Below, piece by piece: positions 51,394 to 59,045 of a DNA stretch of 64,000 nucleotides. This DNA is from Streptomyces sp. 3214.6 (GTDB taxonomy: Bacteria; Actinomycetota; Actinomycetes; Streptomycetales; Streptomycetaceae). The notes beneath the pieces were generated by a model that searched no databases, was not told the DNA's origin, and saw only the letters and a list, made by a program, of their open reading frames with translations. The stretch spans positions 868,001-932,000 of the forward strand of contig NZ_LT670819.1 of the NCBI RefSeq assembly GCF_900129855.1, given 5' to 3'. Within the stretch, counting starts at the first letter, position 1; every line of letters starts with the position of its first letter. A program made the translations under genes and the position numbers.

Positions 51394-53784
51394 TCAGTCG
51401 GTGGGGGTGGAAGTGGTCCGGGCGGCCACCATCAGCTGGCCCAGCGCCAGGCCGCCGTCGCCCGGCGGCACCAGTCGGTGCCGCAGGACCGTGAAGCCGT
51501 CGTCGCGCAGGGTGGCCGCACAGGCCGAGGACAGCAGGGTGTTCGCGAACACGCCGCCCGTGAGGGCGACCGTGTCCAGTCCGTGCCGCTCTCGCGCCCG
51601 CACGCAGACCCGGTGCACCAGTCCGTTCACGCCCCGGTGGAAGCGGGCCGCGACGACGTCCGGCCCGGCGCCCGCGCGCAGGTCGCCGACGATCGCCGCC
51701 AGGACGGGCGCCGGATCGGCCCGTACGACACCGCCCCCGTTCTCCTGCGACGCGTGGAGGGCGAAGGCGTACGCCGTGGTGTCCTCGGCGGGCGCGTGCA
51801 GAGCCGCGCCCTCCAGCTCGACGGCGGCCTGCGCCTCGTATCCGGCGCGGTGGCACACCCCGGCGAGAGAGGACACCGCGTCGAAGAGTCGGCCCATGCT
51901 GGACGTGCCGACACAGTTCAGGCCCCGCTCCAACTGCCGTGCCAGGAAGCGGAGTTCGTCGGGCGGGCAGGCGGTCGTACAGGCGAGGTCGTCGGACCAG
52001 TCGATGCCGGCGGCCCGCAGATGCGCCAGGGCCATGCGGTACGGCCGGCGCACCGCGGCGTCGCCACCGGGCAGTGGCACGTACGCGAGGTGCCCGAAGC
52101 GGGTGAAGCGGTCGTAGTCCGCGAGCAGGAACTCCCCGCCCCACACGGCGCCGTCGTCGCCGTGGCCGGTGCCGTCGAAGGCGACGCCGATCACCGTCCG
52201 GGTGCCGTCGAGGCCGTGCTCGGCCATCGCGGCTGCGATGTGCGCGTGATGGTGCTGGACGCGCGCGACGGGACGGCCGGCCGCGTTCCGGTCGGCCCAG
52301 TGGCCGGAGCGGTAGCCGGGATGCCGGTCGCGGACCAGGGCCTCGGGCCGCACCCCCGTGATGGACTCCAGCTGCGCCGCCGCCCGTTCGAAGGCCCGCT
52401 GCGTGCCGACGTCGTCCATGTCACCGATGTGCGCCGACAGCCAGGCTCGTCGGCCCGCCCCCAGACAGAAGGCGTTCTTCAGGTCTCCGCCGACGGCGAG
52501 GGCCGGCCGCACGGGCAGCGGGAGGGAGACCGGCAACGGGGCGTAGCCACGCGAGCGACGGATCACCAGCGGCTCCCCGTCGCAGACGCGGGCCACGGAG
52601 TCGTCGCACGGCACATGGATCGGCCGGTCGTGGGTGAGCCAGGCGTCGGCCAGGTGCGCGAGCCGCTCCAGCGCCTCGGTGTCGTCGGTGACGATCGGCT
52701 CACCGGACACGTTGCCGCTGGTCATGACGAGCAGCCGGGGGCCGTCCGGGTCGCCGGGCAGGCCGAGCAGCAGCTGGTGCAGGGGCGTGTACGGCAGCAT
52801 CACGCCGAGATCGGGACTGCCGGGCGCGACAGACCGGGCGGGCCGGGGGTCCCCGGAGGCGTACGACGGATGCCGCCGCCTTCTCAGGAGGACGACCGGC
52901 CTGGCCCGGTCTTCGAGCAGGCGCTGCTCCTCGGGGCTTACCCGGACGAGGTGGCGGACGTCGTCCACGGTCCCGGCCATCACGGCGAACGGCTTGTCGC
53001 CGCGCGCCTTCCGGCGGCGCAGGAGGCCGACGGCCGCCTGGTTCGTGGCGTCGCAGGCCAGGTGGTAGCCGCCCAGGCCCTTCACGGCGAGGATCGCGCC
53101 CCGCGCGAGCAGGGCGCGGGCCTCGGTGACCGGGTCCGCCCCGTCGGCACTTCTGACCCCTGTCTCCTCGGTGACGAGCAGCCGCAGGCGCGGCCCGCAG
53201 TCCGGGCAGGCGACCGGCTGCGCGTGGAAGCGGCGGTCGGCGGGATCGGCGTACTCCCGGGCGCAGTCGGGACACATCGCGAAGCCGGCCATGGTGGTGC
53301 CGGCCCGGTCGTACGGCACGCCGGTGACGATCGTGAAGCGGGGGCCGCAGTGGGTGCAGTTGACGAACGGGTGGCGGTATCGCCGGTCGGCCGGGTCGGC
53401 CAGCTCGGCGAGGCAGTCGGCGCAGGTGGCGCAGTCCGGGGAGACCAGGGTGCGGGCCGGGCCGTCGGTGCGGGAGGCGAGGATGGTGAACGCGGTGCCG
53501 CCGACGGGAGGCATCTCCTGGTGGTCGACGGAGTCGACGCGGGCCAGTGGGGGCGCCTGGGCGGCGATCCGGTCGCAGAACAGGGCGACGGCCGCGGGGG
53601 TGCCCTCGATCTCCACGACGACGCCGTCGGGCGTGTTGGTCACGTGCCCGGTCAGGGCGAGTCCGGTGGCGAGACCGTACAGGTAGGGCCTGAAGCCCAC
53701 GCCCTGCACCACTCCTCGAACGGTGACCCGGCGGCGCAGCGGAGTGTTCTCGGCGACGGCCGCCGGGGCCTGCGGAGCGCTCAC
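51394..53784 (-). CDS. hypF: carbamoyltransferase HypF
   Basis: A 796-residue four-part enzyme: an acylphosphatase domain (VRGVVQGVGFRPYLYGLA), paired zinc fingers (CATCADCLAEL and CTHCGPRF; CPDCAREY and CPDCGPR), a YrdC domain (AILAVKGLGGYHLACDATNQ, LVMTSGNVSGEPIV) and a Kae1-like carbamoyltransferase domain (VQHHHAHIAAAMAEHGL, GVAFDGTGHGDDGAVWGGEF, LTGGVFANTLLS). It makes the CN ligand precursor from carbamoyl phosphate and ATP and passes it to HypE. The start is GTG 53784, overlapping hypB by four bases; the long open frame upstream to 55077 has no homology. Confidence 0.95.
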   Translation of the reverse strand: MSAPQAPAAVAENTPLRRRVTVRGVVQGVGFRPYLYGLATGLALTGHVTNTPDGVVVEIEGTPAAVALFCDRIAAQAPPLARVDSVDHQEMPPVGGTAFTILASRTDGPARTLVSPDCATCADCLAELADPADRRYRHPFVNCTHCGPRFTIVTGVPYDRAGTTMAGFAMCPDCAREYADPADRRFHAQPVACPDCGPRLRLLVTEETGVRSADGADPVTEARALLARGAILAVKGLGGYHLACDATNQAAVGLLRRRKARGDKPFAVMAGTVDDVRHLVRVSPEEQRLLEDRARPVVLLRRRRHPSYASGDPRPARSVAPGSPDLGVMLPYTPLHQLLLGLPGDPDGPRLLVMTSGNVSGEPIVTDDTEALERLAHLADAWLTHDRPIHVPCDDSVARVCDGEPLVIRRSRGYAPLPVSLPLPVRPALAVGGDLKNAFCLGAGRRAWLSAHIGDMDDVGTQRAFERAAAQLESITGVRPEALVRDRHPGYRSGHWADRNAAGRPVARVQHHHAHIAAAMAEHGLDGTRTVIGVAFDGTGHGDDGAVWGGEFLLADYDRFTRFGHLAYVPLPGGDAAVRRPYRMALAHLRAAGIDWSDDLACTTACPPDELRFLARQLERGLNCVGTSSMGRLFDAVSSLAGVCHRAGYEAQAAVELEGAALHAPAEDTTAYAFALHASQENGGGVVRADPAPVLAAIVGDLRAGAGPDVVAARFHRGVNGLVHRVCVRARERHGLDTVALTGGVFANTLLSSACAATLRDDGFTVLRHRLVPPGDGGLALGQLMVAARTTSTPTD

Positions 53785-54536
53785 GAGTGCGTGTGGGCCA
53801 TGGCGTCGGTGACCTCCGGGTGCGCGTGGGTGTGACCGTGGTGCTGGGGCGGCCGGGCCATGACCGGCGAGTGGACGGGGGCGCCGTCGGCGGCTGCCAG
53901 CGCCCGGTCGAGCAGCGCGCCGACTCCCTGCCCCCGGCGTGCCGAGGTCAGCACCACCTCCACTCCGGGGTTGACCTGCTCCACGTTCGCGCGGAACGCG
54001 TCCTCGTCGAACTCGACGGCTTCGGCGATGTCGGTCTTGGTGACCACGACCAGGTGGGCGAGACCGAAGGCGGTGGGGTACTTGAGCGGCTTGTCCTCGC
54101 CCTCCGTCACGGAGGCGAGGGTGACCCTCAGCGTCTCCCCCAGGTCGTAGGAGGCCGGGCAGACCAGGTTGCCGACGTTCTCCACGAACAGCAGCCGGGT
54201 GTCGTCGGGCAGCCATCCCTCCAGGTGCGCGGCGAGCATCCCTGCCTCCAGGTGGCACAGTCCGTCGGTGAGCACCTGCTTGACCGGGACACCCGAACGC
54301 GCCAGGCGTGCCGCGTCGTTCTCGGTGGCGAGATCGGCGCTCAGCGCCGCCACGGGGACGGCCCGCTCGCGTGCCCGCAGCAGCTCGCGCTCCAGCAGCG
54401 CGGTCTTGCCGCTGCCCGGACTGGACAGCAGGTTGACGACCGCGGTGCCCCGGGCAGCGAGGCGAGCGCGCAGTCCGTGGGCGCTCACGTCGTTCTTCGC
54501 GAGTACGGCCTGCCGCAGGTCGACGACACGGCACAT
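53781..54536 (-). CDS. hypB: nickel-delivery GTPase HypB
   Basis: A 251-residue SIMIBI-class GTPase. The P-loop is NLLSSPGSGKTALLERELL. The zinc/nickel site has TDGLCHLEAGML, FVENVGNLVCPASYDLGE and the guanine motif VVTKTDIAEAV. It powers nickel insertion into the large subunit with HypA. The C-terminal 20 residues are His-rich (HHGHTHAHPEVTDAMAHTHS), whereas the nickel-storage His tract of HypB proteins is usually N-terminal; here the N terminus is short. It overlaps hypF and is separated from hypA by three bases. Confidence 0.95.
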   Translation of the reverse strand: MCRVVDLRQAVLAKNDVSAHGLRARLAARGTAVVNLLSSPGSGKTALLERELLRARERAVPVAALSADLATENDAARLARSGVPVKQVLTDGLCHLEAGMLAAHLEGWLPDDTRLLFVENVGNLVCPASYDLGETLRVTLASVTEGEDKPLKYPTAFGLAHLVVVTKTDIAEAVEFDEDAFRANVEQVNPGVEVVLTSARRGQGVGALLDRALAAADGAPVHSPVMARPPQHHGHTHAHPEVTDAMAHTHS

Positions 54537-54539
54537 GGT

Positions 54540-54938
54540 TCAGCGCTCCTCGGAGATCGGTTCGCGGGTGGGCCGGTGCGGCGGGCCGCCGTCCTCCCAG
54601 TGCACGTCGAGGATCTGCAGTTCCCGGCCCGCGAGCAGGTCGGTACGCGTCCCGCCGCACCCGGGGCAGGTCAGCCGGGGCGGCATGCCGACGACCCATT
54701 CGTGCGCACAGGGCGTGCACCGGGCCCGCCCCGGCACCGCCTCGGTGACCAGTTCGGCGCCCTCCAGCAGGGTTCCGGCGCAGGCCAGTTCGAAGCAGAA
54801 GGCGAGTGCATCGGGTACGACGCCGGCCAGTTCGCCGACCTGGAGCCGTACCGAGCGCACCGCCGTGACACCGCCGGCCCGGGTGGCGGCCTCTGCCACC
54901 TGGTCGACGACGGCCAGCGCGACGGACATCTCGTGCAC
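54540..54938 (-). CDS. hypA: nickel metallochaperone HypA
   Basis: A 132-residue HypA. GTG 54938 was chosen because it yields VHEMSVALAVVDQVAEA, placing the nickel-binding His at position 2 as in the family; ATG 54947 would bury it. RSVRLQVGELAGVVPDALAF is conserved, and the zinc site is CTPCAHEW with CPGCGG. It delivers nickel with HypB. The C-terminal tail (WEDGGPPHRPTREPISEER) is longer than in E. coli HypA. It is the first of the hyp block, 158 bases after the small gene upstream, so a separate promoter is possible. Confidence 0.93.
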   Translation of the reverse strand: MHEMSVALAVVDQVAEAATRAGGVTAVRSVRLQVGELAGVVPDALAFCFELACAGTLLEGAELVTEAVPGRARCTPCAHEWVVGMPPRLTCPGCGGTRTDLLAGRELQILDVHWEDGGPPHRPTREPISEER

Positions 54939-54962
54939 GGGCTCCACCGTCCCTCCACAGGC

Positions 54963-54991
54963 GGCCTTCGGTCGGCCTTCGGTCGGCCTTC
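54963..54991. repeat. 11-bp tandem repeat upstream of hypA
   Basis: GGCCTTCGGTC is repeated at 54963-54973 and 54974-54984, followed by GGCCTTC at 54985-54991, giving 2.6 units. It lies 25 bases upstream of the hypA start within the only sizeable gap of the hyp/hhy operon. The unit could be a slippage product or a regulator site. Confidence 0.6.
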
Positions 54992-55096
54992 ATTAGAGGC
55001 GTGCGGACCCGGGCCGCGGGGCCCGGCACGCCGTCACCGGCGAGCGAGGTACGCCGTTCGACGCAACCGCACGGCACACCGGGTGGCGTGCACGGT

Positions 55097-55201
55097 TCAC
55101 ATCCGTCGGATCCGCAGATAGCGCCTGAGGTCGGGGAACACCTCGGCGATGACGGCGGCCATGGCGGCCAGAGCCGCTCCGCAGATGACGATCTTCTTCA
55201 T
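55097..55201 (-). CDS. 34-residue DUF6893-like small protein
   Basis: A very short gene: MKKIVICGAALAAMAAVIAE, then VFPDLRRYLRIRRM. It has one hydrophobic helix (about residues 4-21) followed by a basic amphipathic tail, a pattern found in the DUF6893 family of Streptomyces small proteins. Its ATG (55201) overlaps the stop of the maturation protease gene by four bases (ATGA) and has GAGGAGAGACGGG upstream, so it is translated with the hydrogenase genes. It probably inserts in the membrane with the basic tail in the cytoplasm; the role is unknown. Confidence 0.7.
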   Translation of the reverse strand: MKKIVICGAALAAMAAVIAEVFPDLRRYLRIRRM

Positions 55202-55758
55202 CCCGTCTCTCCTCGTGTCGAACAACCAGTGGTCAAGGCCTGCGCCGTGGCCGGCTCGCCGGTGCGCAGCAGTTCTTCGATCAGCCGGACGGCCTCCGGC
55301 ACGGCGTCGGACACCTGCGCGCTGAGTCCGATGCCCTCGTCCACCGAGGCCGGTTCGCAACCGACGACCAGCACGCGGCGTGGCGGTGCGCCGCCGGTCC
55401 CGGCACACAGGGTGCCCAGCAGCGCCAGGACGGCGTCGGGCGTCATCCGGTGGCCGTCCAACGCCGGGGCGGCGGGCGACGGACTTCCGTCGCCGACGTC
55501 GTGTTCGATCACGTACAGCGTGCCGGGGGTTTCGCCGCGTGCCGTGGCGTCCACGAGGACGACGGTGTCGTAGCCGTCCAGGAGCTGGTAGGCGAGGTGC
55601 ATCCCGCGCACCCCGATGTCCACGACCTCGATATGTCCGGGCAGGTCGCGCCCTGCCAGGCGGCGCGCGGTCTCCACCCCGAACGCGTCGTCCCCGAGGA
55701 AGATGTTGCCGATGCCCGCCACGAGCGTCCGTGGGGCAGTCGGCGGGGGAAGGCTCAT
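55198..55758 (-). CDS. hydrogenase maturation protease (HyaD/HoxM family)
   Basis: A 186-residue endopeptidase family protein. LVAGIGNIFLGDDAFGVETA has the first metal ligand (Asp in GDDAFG), VVDIGVRGMHLAYQLLDGYD the second, and VGCEPASVDEGIGLS the conserved C-terminal segment. Such proteases bind nickel in the large subunit and remove its C-terminal extension after cofactor insertion. The large subunit here (HhyL) retains 23 residues after the final ligand His. It overlaps the genes on both sides by four bases. Confidence 0.9.
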   Translation of the reverse strand: MSLPPPTAPRTLVAGIGNIFLGDDAFGVETARRLAGRDLPGHIEVVDIGVRGMHLAYQLLDGYDTVVLVDATARGETPGTLYVIEHDVGDGSPSPAAPALDGHRMTPDAVLALLGTLCAGTGGAPPRRVLVVGCEPASVDEGIGLSAQVSDAVPEAVRLIEELLRTGEPATAQALTTGCSTRGETG

Positions 55759-57227
55759 ACGTCGTCCTCCAGCGGTGTGACCTCGTCGGGCTGGAAGTAC
55801 AGGAACCGTCCCTGCTCGCGGCGGATGTCGGCGCCGGGGTCGCCCTCCACGGTGACCGCCAGGTGCACCCCGCCGTCGACGTCGTGCAGCACCGCCTCGA
55901 CCCTCGCGGTGCGGCCCCGCAGAAAGATGTCCTGCGCGTCGGTGTGCCGCAGGCCCGGGCACAGTTCGACGCGACTGCCCTTGCCCACCGACCGACCGTC
56001 CAGGACCACCCGGTCCCGCGCCGGGTCGAAGCCCACGTCGCTCGCGGGGTCCCACCAGGGCCTGTCCGGCCGTGGCACCCCGTACTCGTCGGGGAAGCCG
56101 ACGTGCGGGGCGGTGACCGGGGCGGCGGGGTCCGGGGCGGCGATGTCCGGGGCGAGGGTGGCTGGGCCGGTCGCCTCGCGCAGGCTGCGCACCGCCCCGT
56201 GCAGACGCTCCAGGACCTCGGCCGGCATCGAGTCCGCCAGCTCGATCACGGCGGCCGCCCGCTCGTCGGTGCCCCGGGCCTCGCGTTTCTCCTCATCAGT
56301 GAGGGCCGCGGTGCGCAGCGCGAGGATCTCGTCGATCTCGGTGGCGTCGTAGAGCGCGCCGGGACTCTCCGGTGCGATGGCCGGATGGTCCTCCAGGATG
56401 ATCGGCGAGGACAGCACGAGGTCGGCGCGGCCGGGTTCGCCGGCGAGCACGGGCCAGGTGTGCAGGTTGCGGCAGGCGGCGACCGCGCCCTTGGCCCACT
56501 CGGGAGGATCGGTCATCGACAGGAACGATCCGGCGCTGAGGGCCATGAGGAGGTGGGTGGCCACCAGGGAGCGCGGCAGTGCCGCGTCCCGGTCGGCGCC
56601 GCGGCCCTCGGGGGGTGTCCAGTCGCTGGTGTTCTCGACGACGGCGGTCAGCCGCACGGTCCGGTAGGGGCCGTCGAGTTCGCGGGCGGACAGCCGGACC
56701 GCCCCGCTGATCTCCTCGCAGCGCCGGATCAGTCGGCCGACGGTGCGGCCGGCTGCGTCCAGGACCGGTGCGGTGTCCTCGCGGGCGGGGCGTCGGAAGG
56801 AATACGTGACGCCGTCGCCGAGGAGCTCGGCCACCGACGCGACCACTTCGACGCGCTCCTCGTCCCCCTCGTCCCAGGGCACCAACACCCGGTCATCGAG
56901 GCGGAGTTCGGGCACCGTGTCGTAGCCGCCGTCCGGCCGGGCCCGTTGCACCGTGCGCCGTCGGGCGTGCAGGAAGCGCACCTCGACCGAGAGGGTCGCG
57001 TCGGCCTTCGGTTCCATCAGGCATTCGGTGTGCTGGAAGTCGTGCTCCTCGCACTCGGCGCCCCAGGCGGGCGGCACGAGCACCCCGAACTGCCAGCGCA
57101 GCCGGTTCTTGGCCGCCGAGGCCCGGTAGGGGTAGAGCACGTAGCCCTCGAAGAGGACGGCGTCGGCCACCTGCCGGGCGACGGCGAACCGCTCCTCCGT
57201 CTCGGGGGCGAACGCGGTCACGGTCAC
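55755..57227 (-). CDS. conserved protein of unknown function in hydrogenase operon (490 aa)
   Basis: A soluble 490-residue protein. The N-terminal part carries VLFEGYVLYPYRASAAKNRL and FGVLVPPAWGAECEEHDFQH, strongly patterned and shared with proteins next to hydrogenase genes in other actinobacteria. The C-terminal part includes VGKGSRVELCPGLRHTDAQD and DIFLRGRTARVEAV, a small beta-rich module. No cofactor motif is evident. It starts at GTG 57227 with GAAGGA upstream, overlapping its neighbours by four bases on both sides. The fixed place between the DUF6084 gene and the protease suggests an assembly or electron-transfer accessory, but nothing shows which. Confidence 0.75.
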   Translation of the reverse strand: MTVTAFAPETEERFAVARQVADAVLFEGYVLYPYRASAAKNRLRWQFGVLVPPAWGAECEEHDFQHTECLMEPKADATLSVEVRFLHARRRTVQRARPDGGYDTVPELRLDDRVLVPWDEGDEERVEVVASVAELLGDGVTYSFRRPAREDTAPVLDAAGRTVGRLIRRCEEISGAVRLSARELDGPYRTVRLTAVVENTSDWTPPEGRGADRDAALPRSLVATHLLMALSAGSFLSMTDPPEWAKGAVAACRNLHTWPVLAGEPGRADLVLSSPIILEDHPAIAPESPGALYDATEIDEILALRTAALTDEEKREARGTDERAAAVIELADSMPAEVLERLHGAVRSLREATGPATLAPDIAAPDPAAPVTAPHVGFPDEYGVPRPDRPWWDPASDVGFDPARDRVVLDGRSVGKGSRVELCPGLRHTDAQDIFLRGRTARVEAVLHDVDGGVHLAVTVEGDPGADIRREQGRFLYFQPDEVTPLEDDV

Positions 57228-57910
57228 GGATCGGTCCTTCCGGTGGTGGTGAGGGCGCGCAGCGGATCGTGCGCGGGCCTGCCGGTTCTGTCCGTGTCCA
57301 GCAGCGCCTCGACGGTCGCTTTCCAGGAGGGCAGGGCGTGCCGGGAGCGGTAGGCGAGGAGGGCGTCCATGGCGTCGCGCGGCAGCCGGATCCAGCCGCA
57401 GCCGGGGAAGTGCTGCTCGACCATCTCCCGCCAGGCGGTGACCGGCATCCGGAAGGCCGCCTCCCGGTCCCACGGGACGGGCTCGACCTGGAAGCCGCCG
57501 GTCCCGGTGAACGCCGTGCCGGAGAAGAGCATCAGCAGGGGGACCTCGCCGTCGGTGAGGGCGGCGAGGTAGCGGGTCGCGGCGATGTCCATGTCGTAGG
57601 TGCAGGGCACGACGAGGTCGGCCTCGGTCTCCCCGGTGAAGCCGGGAACCATCAGCGGGACCTGGGCGAACTGCACCGGCTGCAGGGTGCTGCCCCAGCG
57701 TGAGCGGTCGCCGAAGAGGTCCGCGAGACCGTCGGCCTCGGCGGACGCGTAACCGCGGCGGGCGGGTTCGATGCGGATCTGGCAGCGCAGCGCGAGGGCG
57801 TGCACGGGCATGCCGCCGGAGGCGGTGACCCGCAGCCGGAAGACGAGGGTCGGTCCGGCGGCGTACCGGTCGGCGCGGACGCCGGTGCAGGTGAAGGAGA
57901 ACTCCGTCAT
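57224..57910 (-). CDS. DUF6084-like protein, hydrogenase-associated
   Basis: A 228-residue soluble protein of unknown function. It begins FSFTCTGVRADRYAAGPTL and contains FRLRVTASGGMPVHALALRC and QFAQVPLMVPGFTGETEADL, then PCTYDMDIAATRYLAALTDG. The pattern is mostly beta strands, without Cys clusters or a nucleotide motif. It is embedded in the hydrogenase operon with four-base overlaps at both ends. The strict co-occurrence with high-affinity hydrogenase genes suggests a dedicated structural or maturation role. Confidence 0.72.
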   Translation of the reverse strand: MTEFSFTCTGVRADRYAAGPTLVFRLRVTASGGMPVHALALRCQIRIEPARRGYASAEADGLADLFGDRSRWGSTLQPVQFAQVPLMVPGFTGETEADLVVPCTYDMDIAATRYLAALTDGEVPLLMLFSGTAFTGTGGFQVEPVPWDREAAFRMPVTAWREMVEQHFPGCGWIRLPRDAMDALLAYRSRHALPSWKATVEALLDTDRTGRPAHDPLRALTTTGRTDP

Positions 57911-58539
57911 GGCCGCACCCCCGCGTCCACGGGCCGGGCGCGTCGCGCGACGTCCGTGAAGAACGCGTCCAGCGCGGCGCGGGCCTCGGCCCCGCCGTCG
58001 AAGCCCTGCCACAACAGGCGCATGCGGCCGACGAGTTCGTAGCAGACGTCGATCGGTACGAGGTGGCACTCACAGTGGCCGTCGGCGCGGCGCAGCAGCA
58101 GCGCCTCCACGTCCGGTTCGAGGAGCGCGGCGAGGCGGCTGCCGGCGAGGACCTCCGTCCAGGCGGCCGGTTCGAGTTCGCTCTCGGTGGCGCCGGCCGG
58201 GCTGGGGTAGAGGGCGACCAGCCGGTCGAGCGCCGCGTTGCGGAAGAGGAAGGCGACGCCGACCGGGATCCGCAACGTGTCCCACGCGTTCTCGTCGAGG
58301 CGGTGTCCGGGGTCGGTGAGGTAGCGGGCGGGGACCGTGCGGAAGCGGCCGGCGGCGGCGCCCGGCTGTTCCATCAACAGGGCGCAGGCGGCGCAGGCGC
58401 AGACCAGGGCGCGTTTCTCGGTGTCGACCAGGTGGCGGTGGTCGGCTTCGGTCACGACCAGTGAGCACAGCTCGCAGCGCTCGGGCCGGGGCGGACGCTC
58501 GGTGAGGAACCGGCGCAGTCCGGCGGTGGCGGCGGTCAC
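57907..58539 (-). CDS. DUF5947-like protein with cysteine pairs, hydrogenase-associated
   Basis: A 210-residue protein starting at GTG 58539. The N-terminal part has two cysteine clusters, RCELCSLVV and VCACAACALLM, which look able to bind a metal ion or Fe-S cluster together. A further CECHLVPIDVCYELVG lies near the C terminus, after a hydrophobic segment. The protein belongs to a family (DUF5947) seen in hydrogenase loci. Position between the NifU-like and DUF6084 genes, with four-base overlaps, makes an electron-transfer or cluster-delivery part plausible. Confidence 0.72.
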   Translation of the reverse strand: MTAATAGLRRFLTERPPRPERCELCSLVVTEADHRHLVDTEKRALVCACAACALLMEQPGAAAGRFRTVPARYLTDPGHRLDENAWDTLRIPVGVAFLFRNAALDRLVALYPSPAGATESELEPAAWTEVLAGSRLAALLEPDVEALLLRRADGHCECHLVPIDVCYELVGRMRLLWQGFDGGAEARAALDAFFTDVARRARPVDAGVRP

Positions 58540-59045
58540 CGGGTCCTCGTCCCGATCTGCAGCAGGGCCGGCGCCCGCTGCAGATCGACCGTCCTGACCT
58601 CCGGCGCGAAGCAGGCCAGCGCCGCCTCGGCGGCCTCCCTGGCGCCCGCGCCGGAACCGCATCCGCATCCGCCGCCCGCCGAGGCCGAGGCCGCGCGCAG
58701 GGTCAGGGCGCCGCTGTCCTCGTCGAAGCCGACGACGTCCAGATCGTGTTCCCGAACGCTGTCGAGGGCCCGGGCGATACGGGTGTCACGGTCCTCGGGG
58801 TGCAGGTCGTGCAGGACGAGGAGGCTCGCGACCAGTTCGTCGTGCAGGAGGTGTGCCGTCGGTTCGCCGGGCGCGGCGGACAGCAGGTGGAGGATACGGG
58901 CGAGGCCGGCGCCGTAGAAGTCCATGAGGGAGCGGACGAGTTCCTCCGCGGCCGCCGCGGCGGCCGGGTCGCCGCTCGTGGCCAGTCTGTCGAGGACTTC
59001 CTCGACCTGGCGTCCGGTCTGCTCAGCCGAGGGGAGCGCGCTCAT
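58536..59045 (-). CDS. NifU-like protein, hydrogenase-associated
   Basis: A 169-residue protein. The N-terminal 90 residues are helical (EEVLDRLATSGDPAAAAAAE, MDFYGAGLARILHLLSAAPG). The C-terminal part (about 95-169) resembles the NifU C-terminal domain. Its usual CxxC is represented by GGGCGCGSGAG, a C-x-C pair. It could act as a scaffold for the Fe-S clusters of the small subunit. It overlaps hhyL by four bases, placing it immediately after the catalytic subunit. Confidence 0.75.
   Translation of the reverse strand: MSALPSAEQTGRQVEEVLDRLATSGDPAAAAAAEELVRSLMDFYGAGLARILHLLSAAPGEPTAHLLHDELVASLLVLHDLHPEDRDTRIARALDSVREHDLDVVGFDEDSGALTLRAASASAGGGCGCGSGAGAREAAEAALACFAPEVRTVDLQRAPALLQIGTRTR

Noticed and set aside
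51394..55077. 1227-residue open frame as a giant HypF
   Set aside because: Only the part from GTG 53784 has HypF domains; the upstream extension is antisense-like shadow over hypA and hypB.
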